From assembly GCA_963775975.1 (NCBI GenBank), contig CAVZKX010000002.1, forward strand, positions 1,240,001-1,304,000: a DNA stretch of 64,000 bases. The letters run 5' to 3'. Source of the DNA: JANXQG01 sp963775975. Its GTDB lineage: Bacteria > Planctomycetota > Planctomycetia > Pirellulales > Thermoguttaceae. The position numbers and the translations under genes were made by a program. Of this stretch, positions 47,999-56,465 are shown piece after piece; the first letter of the stretch is position 1, and each line of letters starts with the position of its first letter. The notes beneath the pieces are model-generated. The model worked only from the letters and a program-made list of their open reading frames with translations. It ran no database searches and was not told the DNA's origin.

Positions 47999-50227
47999 AT
48001 GACCGCTCTCACTCGAAACGTCTGTCTCCGGCTCGGCCTGCTATCGGCCCTGACCCTCGTCGCTGCCGCCTACCGGCCGGTTGCCCTCCACGCCGCCAGC
48101 CCGGTGGCCTCGCTCGACATCGTGCCCGACGACGCTGCTTTCTACTCGGCTATGCTCCGCAATCGCGAGCAATTCGACGTGATCGCCAAGAGCAAGGCCT
48201 GGGCGAAAATCCAAGCCCTGCCTGGCTACCAGTGGGCCTTAGGCTTCTATCAGATGCAAGCCGCCAATCCCGGCTCGCCCGCCGGTTACCTGCAAGCCGC
48301 GCTCAACAACCCGGAATCGCGGAAGTCGCTGGACTTCCTCGCCGATATTTTCTCCGACGAAGTCTTCGTTTACGGCGGACCGAGCTGCAACAAGTTCGTC
48401 GAACTCTATCAGACCGTCTATTGGGACATTTATATGTCGGGCTTTCAGCAGGGAATAGAAGCCGCTCGTCAAGGCAAGACACCGCCCAGGTCAGACGAGA
48501 TGCAAGCCCGCATTCTCGTTCGGGCACTTTCGAGCCAGGTCGATAACATCGTGTTCCCCGATCTCGTGATCGGCCTGAAATGCAAGGACAAGGACTTCGC
48601 CAAGCAGTTGTTGGACAAGCTCGAAGCCAATGTTCAGCCGATCTTCGCCGGCAACCCGATGCTCGCCGGCCGCTTCAAGCGCGAGACCGTCGGCGGGCAC
48701 GACTATCTCACGCTCACGCTGGAAGGCGGCATGGTTCCTTGGGACCCGAAAGTCGAGGAGAAGATCCGCGAGTTCTCAGCGACGCCGGCGGACGCCGACA
48801 AGCTGATCGATCATCTCAAGAAGCTCAAGCTCGTCGTTTCGCTCGGCCTCCGCGACGACTTCTTGATCGTGGCCCTGGGTCCCACGACCGACGCGCTCGC
48901 CCGCCTCGGCAAGTCGCCGCTGGCAGCCCGCGAGGAACTGGCCGCGGTGAAAGAATACGCCGCCAAACGGCTCACGTCCGTATCTTATACGAGCAAGACG
49001 TTCAACCGGCACTTTAGACCGTCGAAGGCAGATATCGACAAACTGGCGACCACCGTCAAAAGCATGATTCCCCCGATCCCGGAGGAGTTTTCCAAGCTCC
49101 GCGGCGAGATCGAGCAGAACGTCGATGAGTTGGCTCGCGATCTCAAATCAATGATCACCGAGATTGGCGCCACGGCCTCGGTCGGGTTCCTCACCAATCG
49201 CGGCACGGAATCCTTTTCCTACGATTGGAGCGAGCATCCGGAAATCGACTGCTCGAAGCCGCTAGACCTCTTGAAGCACATCGGCGGTAACCCCATCGCG
49301 GTCGTTGCGGGGCGCGGCACGGTCTCGGTCGGTAGTTACGACATGCTGGTCAAGTGGGTCGGAATCATCAGCCAATACATCGCCGAATACGCAGGGGAGC
49401 AAGCGGACGCGACGCCCGTTGCGCGGCAGAGATTAGCGATTTTCATGCCCGCGCTCAAATCGCTCGCGGGACGGGTGGACAAGGCCATTCGCAAGTCTTT
49501 GCTGCCCGCGCTTGCCGACGGACAATCGGCCTTGGTCATCGACGCCAAGCTCACCAGCCGCCAGTTTATCAAGGCCATTCCGCCTACCGAGCAGGCGATG
49601 CCGATGATCGAGCCGGCGATCGTCGTGGGTGTGAGCGACGCTCCGAAACTCAAAGAGGCATTTACCGAGTTTTACGCCGCGGCCGACGATTTCGTGGAGG
49701 AGCTGAAGCGCATGGATGAAATCAAGAACAAGCCGGGCATTCCGGGCGGCCCGGAGATTCCCAAGGACTTCAAGCTTCCCCGGCCGAAGGAATTCAATCT
49801 CAAGCAAGGCAAGCTCTGGGGCTACGCCTTGCCGAAGGAGGCGGGCGTTGATTCGCGCGTCATGCCCAACGCGGGCGTTGCCGATAACGTGGCCGTGCTC
49901 TCGATGAGCGGGCGGCACACGCAGCGGCTCCTCGGCGAGAGCGATCCGGTCATGGCCGGCATCAAGCTGCCGACCAACAAGGCGTACGGCACGGTGGCCG
50001 CATTCGACTTCACCGCGCTTCTGGACGCCGCGGCCCCGTGGATCGATATGGCCTTGGCGAAGGCCGCGGAGCAGGGCCCGCCGGACAACGTCGAGATGAT
50101 CAAGCAGCACGCCAAGACGGGCCTGGAAGTCCTCCGCTGCTACCACGGCACCGTCGCGGTGACCTATCAAGAAGGCAAGATCACGATCACCCGCTCGCGC
50201 AGCGAGTTTAAGGATTTGGAGGAATAA
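47999..50227 (+). CDS. Large secreted protein of unknown function
   Basis: 742 residues, AAGGAG upstream of the ATG, signal peptide cleaved near ALHAASP. The mature start VASLDIVPDDAAFYSAMLRN and a domain with FLADIFSDEVFVYGGPSCNK, VFPDLVIGLKCKDKDFAKQL and HDYLTLTLEGGMVPWDPKVE are distinctive. I recall such proteins in planctomycetes without a function. The second half includes ALVIDAKLTSRQFIKAIPPT and AIVVGVSDAPKLKEAFTEFY. Secreted or periplasmic; possibly related to the protein at 14256. Confidence 0.7.
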   Translation: MTALTRNVCLRLGLLSALTLVAAAYRPVALHAASPVASLDIVPDDAAFYSAMLRNREQFDVIAKSKAWAKIQALPGYQWALGFYQMQAANPGSPAGYLQAALNNPESRKSLDFLADIFSDEVFVYGGPSCNKFVELYQTVYWDIYMSGFQQGIEAARQGKTPPRSDEMQARILVRALSSQVDNIVFPDLVIGLKCKDKDFAKQLLDKLEANVQPIFAGNPMLAGRFKRETVGGHDYLTLTLEGGMVPWDPKVEEKIREFSATPADADKLIDHLKKLKLVVSLGLRDDFLIVALGPTTDALARLGKSPLAAREELAAVKEYAAKRLTSVSYTSKTFNRHFRPSKADIDKLATTVKSMIPPIPEEFSKLRGEIEQNVDELARDLKSMITEIGATASVGFLTNRGTESFSYDWSEHPEIDCSKPLDLLKHIGGNPIAVVAGRGTVSVGSYDMLVKWVGIISQYIAEYAGEQADATPVARQRLAIFMPALKSLAGRVDKAIRKSLLPALADGQSALVIDAKLTSRQFIKAIPPTEQAMPMIEPAIVVGVSDAPKLKEAFTEFYAAADDFVEELKRMDEIKNKPGIPGGPEIPKDFKLPRPKEFNLKQGKLWGYALPKEAGVDSRVMPNAGVADNVAVLSMSGRHTQRLLGESDPVMAGIKLPTNKAYGTVAAFDFTALLDAAAPWIDMALAKAAEQGPPDNVEMIKQHAKTGLEVLRCYHGTVAVTYQEGKITITRSRSEFKDLEE

Positions 50228-50311
50228 CCTGCGTTCCAATCCCCAAAGGGGATATGTCCCCCAGCCCAGGGTTGGTGCGCGAGCACCTGCCCTGGGAAAC
50301 CTTCACGCGCC

Positions 50312-51175
50312 CTACCGCCGCGCCATCGCCGTCCAGCGCACCGCGCGACCGATCAGCCGCAAGAATGCCGGCTCGCGAAAATCGTCCTCGTGGCCCAATG
50401 TCGTGCAAAAGACTCGCCCGCCCGCGTGCCGCGTGGTCCAGGCCACCGGGGCCGCGTCGCGGCCGTCGTCGGCGGTGAGCAAGACCGTTGCCGAAGATGA
50501 AAGCCGCGGGCCGCGATAGACCTCGCCCTCCGCGATCAGGCCATCGAGCCCGTCCAGCGCCGGATGATGCCAGGCGACGTCCGACCGCCGCACTTCCAAG
50601 AGCCGGCTCTGCTGAGTTTCCGGCTGCCGCCCGCCAAGAACTTCCTCGGCAAAGTCGGGCCAACCGGGCATGGTCGCACCGAGCGTCCGCACCGCGACGA
50701 TCGATCCGCCCGCACGGCAATAAAGCTCGATCTGCTTCAGCCGCTCGCGATTGTTCGCGGCGGGCCAGCCTAAGAGCACGAGGCAATCGTAGTTTTCGAT
50801 GGCATCATCGTCCGCGCGAGCATGTTGCCAGGCAGGCTCCGCGATCATGCTGCGATCGGAGTTGAGATGCCCTGCCAGACGCTCCAGGGCGATTCTCCAC
50901 GACGAACCCAAGCCCGCCAGAACGCCGACGCTGAGCGTTTGCGTTTCCGGCTGCGGCGCGGGCCGCGCCTTGCCGTTCCCGCCCATGCCGATCGCCTCGT
51001 GCGGCGTATGCATGAACCAATGTCGGGCGGCTGCTTCGTCGATCATGCCGTTCATTTTCTGCTCCGCCCAAGGAGGCTGTCGATAGCAGTTCGCGCCCGC
51101 TTGAAGAAAAATCGCGGAATTCCCGTCCGGATATGACGAGAAGAACGCTGGCGCAAAGTTGTAGGTCGTACTCAT
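50312..51175 (-). CDS. ThuA-like domain protein
   Basis: 287 residues from ATG 51175, which overlaps the folC stop by one base (TGATG). The class I glutamine-amidotransferase-like ThuA fold is shown by YDCLVLLGWPAANNRERLKQ, YCRAGGSIVAVRTLGA, and the closing APVAWTTRHAGGRVFCTTLG with HEDDFREPAFLRLIGRAVRW. ThuA-like proteins are abundant in planctomycetes and are linked to sugar catabolism. There is no obvious signal peptide. Confidence 0.8.
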   Translation of the reverse strand: MSTTYNFAPAFFSSYPDGNSAIFLQAGANCYRQPPWAEQKMNGMIDEAAARHWFMHTPHEAIGMGGNGKARPAPQPETQTLSVGVLAGLGSSWRIALERLAGHLNSDRSMIAEPAWQHARADDDAIENYDCLVLLGWPAANNRERLKQIELYCRAGGSIVAVRTLGATMPGWPDFAEEVLGGRQPETQQSRLLEVRRSDVAWHHPALDGLDGLIAEGEVYRGPRLSSSATVLLTADDGRDAAPVAWTTRHAGGRVFCTTLGHEDDFREPAFLRLIGRAVRWTAMARR

Positions 51176-52613
51176 CACGCTCCGTCGTGATGGAAGCCTC
51201 GCGGCGGAGCGTGAGGAGTACGCTCCCGAATCTCCGCCGCCAAGAAGAACGAACCGGTAATGCAAATCAAATCGTCTTCGCCGGCTTTCGCTCGCGCTGC
51301 TTCCCAAGCCGCGCCCGAGTCGTCGAAAATCGGCCAGCGCCGGCCAGTCAACTCTTCCGCCATCCGCTGCAATTCCTCCGGCGGAACAGCCCGGCTGCTG
51401 CCTCGATAGCGCGTGAAGTAAACGTCATCGAATGCGGGCAATAAGCTCGCAAGCATCCCGCGCACGTCCTTATCCTGCGTCGTGCCGAAGATTAGTATCC
51501 GCCGGGCGACATCAAAACTCTCCCGTAGCGTTTCCATCAGCGCCTCGACCGAGGCCACGTTATGCGCCGCGTCCAGCACCACCGCCGGCCGCCGCGCGAC
51601 GACCTCGACCCGCGCCGGCCAGGTCATGTTGGCCAGCGCCGTCGCCACGGCCGCCGCGGAAATCTTCCATCCCGCCGCGCGCAGCACGTCAATCGTCGCC
51701 AGCGCCGTTGCAGCGTTCGCCGCCTGGTGCTTTCCCGGCAGGGAAAGCCCAATGTATCCGGCACACTCCGTGTGCCGTTGGAAGCGGCACACGGAGTGTG
51801 CCGGATACATTTCCAAATGCCGCGGCGGTTCATACGTGAAATCAAAATCGGTCCCCCGCTCGATCAGCGGCGCGCCCCGCTCGCGGGAGAACTGGCGAAT
51901 CACATCCCGCGGCTCCGGCTCGACGACGCCGCTCACGACGGGCACGCCCGGCTTGATGATGCCCGCCTTCTCCGCGGCGATCAAGGCCAGCGTATTGCCC
52001 AACTGCTGTGTGTGGTCAAAGCTGATGCTCGTGATGACCGAGACCACCGGCCGGCAGACGTTCGTGGCGTCCAACCGCCCGCCCAGCCCGACCTCCATCA
52101 CGGCCGCGCCGACTTTCTGCGCGCGAAGTAAGCGAACGCCATCGCGGTGATGATCTCGAAAAAAGTCGGGCAGTCTGTAGGGAACGCCCTCCGCGGCGTT
52201 CCGGGCTGCGGGGATCCTCCCAGTGGAACGCCACGGAGGGCGTTCCCTACAGCATCCATCCTCTCCACCGCCGGCCGCACCAGCTCCACCAGCGCGTCAA
52301 AATCCGCGATGCACTGGCCGTCGATCTGGATCCGCTCTTCGATCCGCTGGATATGCGGCGAGGTAAAAAGCCCGGTGCGATAGCCGGCGGCCGTGAGCGC
52401 GGCGGCGATCATGGCCGCCGTCGAGCCCTTGCCCTTCGTGCCCGCCACGTGGATCACCGGCAGCTTCTGCTCCGGCGAACCGAGTTCCACCAGCAGCCGC
52501 CGCATCCGTTCGAGGCCCATCCGCGTCTGATCGTAGGGCATCGTCCGCCAGCGTTCATAGTTCTCGCGGCCAAGGAGGAAGTCGTGCGCGGCGGATAACG
52601 CTGGCGGAGGCAT
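51175..52613 (-). CDS. folC: Folylpolyglutamate/dihydrofolate synthase with two in-frame palindromic elements, one frame break
   Basis: Adds glutamate to folates using ATP. P-loop in HVAGTKGKGSTAAMIAAAL, then GLFTSPHIQRIEERIQIDG, VGLGGRLDATN, SISFDHTQQLGNTLALIAAE and VVLDAAHNVASVEALMETL with the C-terminal IFGTTQDKD. Two elements are translated in place: codons for VGNALRGVPLGGSPQPGTP (78 bp, between the lid region and TFFEIITAMAF) and for MYPAHSVCRFQRHTECAGYI (57 bp). Both lengths are multiples of three. One base is missing near 52110 (AYFA to AQKVGAAVMEVG). Followed by a coupled ThuA-like gene. Confidence 0.9.
51753..51809. repeat. 57-bp perfect palindromic element, CGGCACACTCCGTGTGCCG family, in frame in folC
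   Basis: Perfect 25-base arms around a 7-base loop, 19 codons in all. I found no other copy in the window. Confidence 0.93.
52175..52252. repeat. 78-bp CTGTAGGGAACG-family element, in frame in folC
   Basis: CTGTAG to CTACAG with about 28-base arms; 78 bases, 26 codons. The hrpB copy of the same family is 65 bases and breaks its gene. Confidence 0.92.
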
Positions 52614-52753
52614 TATGAAATAACGTTTTGCGAACGGTGGAAGTGCAAAACCACGAGTTCATATTATCGCGAAATTGCGAAAGGGCGAAATCACGAAAAA
52701 CTCCGCCGATCATGATCTCTTTCGCGTTTTCGTTGTTTCGCGATTTCGCGATT

Positions 52754-52999
52754 CTAATCAGTTCTTGCTAAACTGTTAAGCGCCACCCAATCGTGCCATT
52801 CATATCCATCCGGCAGCTCCTCCGTCGGACTCATCTCCAAGTGCACGATGCGGCGGTGCGACGTGCAGCCCTCGGCGCTGGCGATGCTGGCGTGCGAAAG
52901 CAAGGGCCGCATCAAGAACACGCGATGGACGAGCACGTAGCCGTCACGCTCGAGAAGTCTGCGGTATCCGAAGTGCAAATTCCAGACTTGATATGCCAA
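52754..52999 (-). CDS. Small protein of unknown function
   Basis: 81 residues (MAYQVWNLHFGYRRLLERDG, VFLMRPLLSHASIASAEGC, IVHLEMSPTEELPDGYEWHD). Residue use looks like a real protein. No family recognised. The surrounding gaps are filled with stutter palindromes of GCGAAA words. Confidence 0.5.
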   Translation of the reverse strand: MAYQVWNLHFGYRRLLERDGYVLVHRVFLMRPLLSHASIASAEGCTSHRRIVHLEMSPTEELPDGYEWHDWVALNSLARTD

Positions 53000-53304
53000 A
53001 ATGGCGTTTCAAGTTTACCGAAGCAATCGCCACGGGCTACGGGAGAGGCATGGTCGGCTCTCGACCGATTAATCGCGAAACCGCGAAACCGCGAAAGGAC
53101 GAAAATGCGAAACCTTTCGCCATTCCTATTTCGCGTCTTCGTTCTATCGCGCTTTCGCGATCCCAGTGAGATCCGGCCGTTAGGCGGCCCTGCAGGGGCG
53201 AAGCCGGAACTCCAATGTATCTTCTCGCGCAGCGGTGCGCCATCCCAAATCCCGGATGCGCCACGCATCCGGGACCGACGGTTCTCTAATCTTGCCGAGG
53301 AAGG
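53000..53304. other. Intergenic region with GCGAAA/TTTCGC stutter palindrome
   Basis: Runs of GCGAAACCGCGAAACCGCGA (53079 onward) face TTTCGCGTCTTCGTTCTATC, and a related pair lies at 52672-52752 on the other side of the small gene. A partial GGAGTTCCGCC-family element is at 53173-53215. No gene is supported. Confidence 0.6.
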
Positions 53305-53649
53305 CTATTTCTTCTTCTTAGCCGTCTTTTTGACCGGCTTGGCGGGCGGCTTGACGGTGGTGTGCTTGCCGGCAAAACTCCGCTCCATCAGGATCTTGTG
53401 CCAGGCGGACTCGCAGGCACCCCCCCAGCGGGTAAGCTCTGTCATCGCCCGCTCCAAGCTCTGGAAATAGTAGATTTCCAGCTTGCCGATCTTCTCGGCC
53501 TGCATGGCGCCGGTGCTCTTGGGGTCGTCAGGGTCGCCGGCGAGGCGAATGGCGGGCGCCAAGAGGTTGCGAATCGTGGCGATAATCTTGCGCAGCTCCT
53601 CGGCGTCGTGGGTTTTTTTGGAATCGGTGCGGCCCTTGAAATTGACCAT
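53305..53649 (-). CDS. Small protein with lysine-rich tail
   Basis: 114 residues: helical body (AEELRKIIATIRNLLAPAIR, MQAEKIGKLEIYYFQSLERA, RWGGACESAWHKILMERSF) and a tail PPAKPVKKTAKKKK. The basic tail suggests nucleic-acid binding. I recall no named family. Confidence 0.6.
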   Translation of the reverse strand: MVNFKGRTDSKKTHDAEELRKIIATIRNLLAPAIRLAGDPDDPKSTGAMQAEKIGKLEIYYFQSLERAMTELTRWGGACESAWHKILMERSFAGKHTTVKPPAKPVKKTAKKKK

Positions 53650-54033
53650 GAGAAAAGCTCCTTACGGCTGAAAAATGCGGTAAATATTGGGAAAACGTGA
53701 ATTTCGGGTCTCGGCGGACTTTTTTTCCGCCTGGCGATTTTTATTGTCCACGAACGGGAACACTCGTCAAGATCCCCCAAGTGCTTGTCGGACAAGGGTT
53801 TACGGCGATTCGCGCGGCCGCGGCAACATTCCCATTATCTACGTGCGCGAACATTCGTCAAGAGCGCAAACCGGCCCCGGGCAAGGATTTACGAACGTTT
53901 TGTATCATCATTTCATTACATGTGTTGACAGATATTTAGATTGTGGTAACCTGAGGACGTTCTTGGTGGCTGGAGGCCGTCGCTCGGAGCGAGGCGCCTG
54001 CCCTAAGACCTAAGACCTAAGACCTAAACAATC
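53650..54033. other. Intergenic region with a pair of 50-bp direct repeats before the phage-like segment
   Basis: Imperfect direct repeats at 53755-53805 and 53846-53894, both running GGAACA-TCGTCAAGA-type to CAAGG-TTTACG. TTGACA at 53925-53930 stands downstream with only a weak -10. A stutter repeat of CCTAAGACC words (54002-54028) leads into the next ATG. These could be binding sites controlling the phage-like genes. Confidence 0.5.
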
Positions 54034-54342
54034 ATGCGCCGCCCCCAATACCCGCTCCGCCGCGACCAGTCGTCCTTCGACGCCCGCGAAGACCTCGTCC
54101 AGACCCTTGCCCTGCTTCGCCGCGCCGTGCGCGAGCGAGGCAGGGCGGATGTGGAGACCTATTGCCGCGCCTTCCTCCGCCGGCTTGCCGACGTCGAAAT
54201 CCGCCTCGACGACCGCGCCGAAATGTCCGCGCTCGTCGAGCTGCTCCAGGACCGCGCGAAGTACGGCCTCACCGATCGGCTGCGGAAGCTCCTCCTGCCG
54301 CTGGTGGCGGCCGTGGAATGCCAGATGGAAATATGTGATTAG
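54034..54342 (+). CDS. Small helical protein opening the second phage-like segment
   Basis: 102 residues, mostly helix and Arg-rich (FDAREDLVQTLALLRRAVRE, LRRLADVEIRLDDRAEMSAL, LLQDRAKYGLTDRLRKLLLP). No family recognised. There is no Shine-Dalgarno site; the stutter repeat ends six bases from the ATG. Position suggests a regulatory or accessory phage gene. Confidence 0.5.
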   Translation: MRRPQYPLRRDQSSFDAREDLVQTLALLRRAVRERGRADVETYCRAFLRRLADVEIRLDDRAEMSALVELLQDRAKYGLTDRLRKLLLPLVAAVECQMEICD

Positions 54343-54400
54343 GTCTTGGGACTTGGGCCTTACTAAGGCCAAAGACCTAAGACCAAAGACCCAAAACCCA
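54343..54400. repeat. Stutter palindrome of GGTCTTGGG/CCCAAGACC words
   Basis: TAGGTCTTGGGACTTGGGCC faces GGCCAAAGACCTAAGACCAA. Confidence 0.75.
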
Positions 54401-54437
54401 ACTTCACCAAACATTTCAACCCCGAAAGAGCCACCCC

Positions 54438-55040
54438 ATGAAATCCCCCAAACGCCAACTCGCCGACCAGCGGCTCGAAGAAACCATCGCCTACCTCTGG
54501 TCCTGCTACCGCAAGGACCGCGCGAACATCGAGATTCGCAACCACCTCGTGGAGCATTACACGCCGCTGGTTCAGCAAATCACGCGGCACTTCATCCGCC
54601 GCTATCGACTCCGCGAGGTCGAAACGGCCATCGGCGACGCCTTACTGTTGTTGGTCGTGCGCCTCGTGCCGCAATACGACGGCAAGAAAGACTTCTGCCG
54701 CTGGGCCGCCATCCGCATCCGCCACAAGATGCGCGAACGGCGGCGGCTGGAATTGCTCAATGGCAAACGCTTCGCCAAGCGGACCGACTGCGAACGGCAC
54801 TGGCCCGAGATCGAAGCCCGTCTCGTCCGCCCTGCCGAGCCGGGCAGCGACGTCCGCTTCGCCGAGATCGTCGCCGCGCTGCCCGCCCGCGACGCCGCCG
54901 CGCTTTGGCTGCGGTTCTATCGCCGCATCAGCATGCGCGACATCAGCGCGGCGCTAAGCGTATCCCACAACACCGCGGCCAGCCTAGTTCGCGGCGCGAT
55001 TGGCACGCTGCGGGAGCTGGCGGAGGAGAAAGCAATGTAG
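54438..55040 (+). CDS. Sigma-70-like factor in phage-like segment
   Basis: 200 residues. A region 2-like part (NHLVEHYTPLVQQITRHFIR, then FCRWAAIRIRHKMRERRRLE) and a region 4-like helix-turn-helix (RRISMRDISAALSVSHNTAA, LVRGAIGTLREL) give the layout of a compact sigma factor. Region 2.3 is degenerate. It could direct transcription of the phage-like genes. Spacing of 95 bases from the previous gene is mostly stutter repeat. Confidence 0.65.
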   Translation: MKSPKRQLADQRLEETIAYLWSCYRKDRANIEIRNHLVEHYTPLVQQITRHFIRRYRLREVETAIGDALLLLVVRLVPQYDGKKDFCRWAAIRIRHKMRERRRLELLNGKRFAKRTDCERHWPEIEARLVRPAEPGSDVRFAEIVAALPARDAAALWLRFYRRISMRDISAALSVSHNTAASLVRGAIGTLRELAEEKAM

Positions 55041-55130
55041 AGGAAGCGGTCTTAGGTCTTAGGTCGTAGGTCTTAGAACCCAAGACCAAAGACCCAAGAC
55101 CAAAGACCAAATCCGTAAGACCTAACTAAT
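55041..55130. repeat. Stutter palindrome of GGTCTTAGG/AAGACC words
   Basis: GGTCTTAGGTCGTAGGTCTT faces CCCAAGACCAAAGACCCAAG and further copies up to 55129. Confidence 0.78.
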
Positions 55131-55166
55131 GTTTCCGTTTGCCCCCTAACCCAAAGGAGTTTTCCC

Positions 55167-55457
55167 ATGTCCGAGTTGTCCTCCACGAACGTCATGTCCG
55201 AAACCAAAGCTTTCGCCGCCATCGCCGCGGCCGTGGCCGAAGGCGTCCACGCCGAACCCCAGCTCGCCGCCGGCAAGGTGATCGACAGCTTGCGGTCGGC
55301 CTTCGGGCCGATCGTCGAAAAAATCATCGCCGTGATCGAGGCCGGCGCGACGAATCTTCCCGCGATCCTCGATGCCCTTAAGGCCGCCGGCGTCGTATTG
55401 CCGCCGTGGGTCGGCCTCGTTGCCACGATCCTTATCGCGGTGACGAAGCTGCAGTAG
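55167..55457 (+). CDS. Small Ala-rich protein with C-terminal membrane helix
   Basis: 96 residues; helical body (AFAAIAAAVAEGVHAEPQLA, FGPIVEKIIAVIEAGATNLP) and a hydrophobic end (PPWVGLVATILIAVTKLQ). The ATG has AAGGAG upstream. In a phage-like cassette a small protein ending in one helix may be a holin or spanin-like factor, but this is conjecture. Confidence 0.5.
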   Translation: MSELSSTNVMSETKAFAAIAAAVAEGVHAEPQLAAGKVIDSLRSAFGPIVEKIIAVIEAGATNLPAILDALKAAGVVLPPWVGLVATILIAVTKLQ

Positions 55458-55467
55458 AAGGTAAGCC

Positions 55468-55547
55468 GTAGGGTGGGCCGAGTGCAGCGAGTCCCACCAT
55501 AGGAATCTCGAATGACGGTGGGACTCGTTTCACTCGGCCCACCCTAC
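55468..55547. repeat. GTAGGGTGGGCCGAGTG-family palindromic element
   Basis: GTAGGGTGGGCCGAGTGCAG and the complementary right arm ending CACCCTAC at 55547, about 30-base arms. A related short copy (GTAGGGTGGGTCAAGCTCGC) is at 39492-39535 before the secretin-like gene. Confidence 0.85.
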
Positions 55548-55582
55548 TTGACTTGAATTTCAAATCTCAGATATCAAATCCC

Positions 55583-56326
55583 ATGAACACAAAACAATCA
55601 TTAACCGTCGTTGCTGTCATTGCCGTCCTTTTCGTCCTCGCCGCCGCGGCGTTCATAGTCCCGCCTTTAGGCGGAACCAAGACCTCGCTACTGAGTACTG
55701 AGTACTCAGTACTCGGTACCGGCGCCGCCGACGTCACCCTTGCCGCTCAAAAAGCCCGGCTCGCGCTCAGCGACGGCCGCACGGCCACGTTTGCCTTCGT
55801 CACGACCGCCGGCACGCTCACCGCGCACGCCGCCGTCGGTCTCGACCAGGAGTGCAACTTCGCGCTCGTGCCGCTGGCCGATCCGCCGCTGCCGGGCCCA
55901 GAGCCCACGCCGCAACCCGCGCCTTAGCCGCCCGCTCCGCTGCCCGAGCCTCGCGCGTCGAACTTGCGAGTGCTCTTCACCTACGATCCGGCCGTGCTCG
56001 CAGTACTTATGCCCGCGCGGCAGGCGATCCTCGCCTCGCCGGAGCTGCGAGTCTACCTGGAAAAGCACTGCCCGCTGGAATCGAACTGCGCGAGTGGAAT
56101 ATGCCCGCTCAACGGATCACACACGGCGTCCTATCGTTTCCTTCCCGCCACAGCGGACGTGTCACAGCTTCCGCCCGTTTGGCAAGGCATTTTCAACGCC
56201 GCCCGCGCCAAGCCCGCGCCGTGGCTGTTGGTGGTGAATGAAGCAGGCCAAACCGTCGTCGACCAATCCTGGCCGGAGAGCGCGGAAGAAACACTTGCGC
56301 TGCTGAAGAAATTCGGCGGCGAATGA
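55583..56326 (+). CDS. Anchored thioredoxin-like protein interrupted by an in-frame TAG
   Basis: From ATG 55583: transmembrane start (SLTVVAVIAVLFVLAAAAFI), then two translated repeat elements (VPPLGGTKTS and LLSTEYSVLGTG), a small beta domain (RLALSDGRTATFAFVTTAGT), a proline linker, and after TAG at 55925-55927 the same frame continues PPAPLPEPRASNLRVLFTYD. The last part (RQAILASPELRVYLEKHCPL, PWLLVVNEAGQTVVDQSWPE) looks thioredoxin-like without a CxxC. CAG to TAG in PQPAP-Q-PPAPLPEP would explain the stop. The two halves could also be separate proteins, the second starting near 55964. Confidence 0.55.
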
Positions 56327-56329
56327 ATT

Positions 56330-56450
56330 AAAGGATGAAGGCAAAAGGATGAAGGGTGAAAAAAGACGATCCTTCAGAACCTTCATCCTTCATCCTTCCG
56401 CCTTCATCCTTCCACCACCCTAAATCCCTAAATCCCTAACCCCCAAATCC
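56330..56450. repeat. Stutter palindrome of GGATGAAGG/CCTTCATCC words
   Basis: AAAGGATGAAGGCAAAAGGA faces CCTTCATCCTTCATCCTTCC; a second run of AAATCCCTAAATCCCTAA words follows up to the next gene. Confidence 0.78.
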
Positions 56451-56465
56451 CCGTTGAGGTCCCCC

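Noticed and set aside
19655..55130. CRISPR array, suggested by regularly spaced repeats of AAGACC/CTTAGG words
   Set aside because: Repeat units are 7 bases or so without unique spacers of constant length, arms are complementary, and no cas gene is present.
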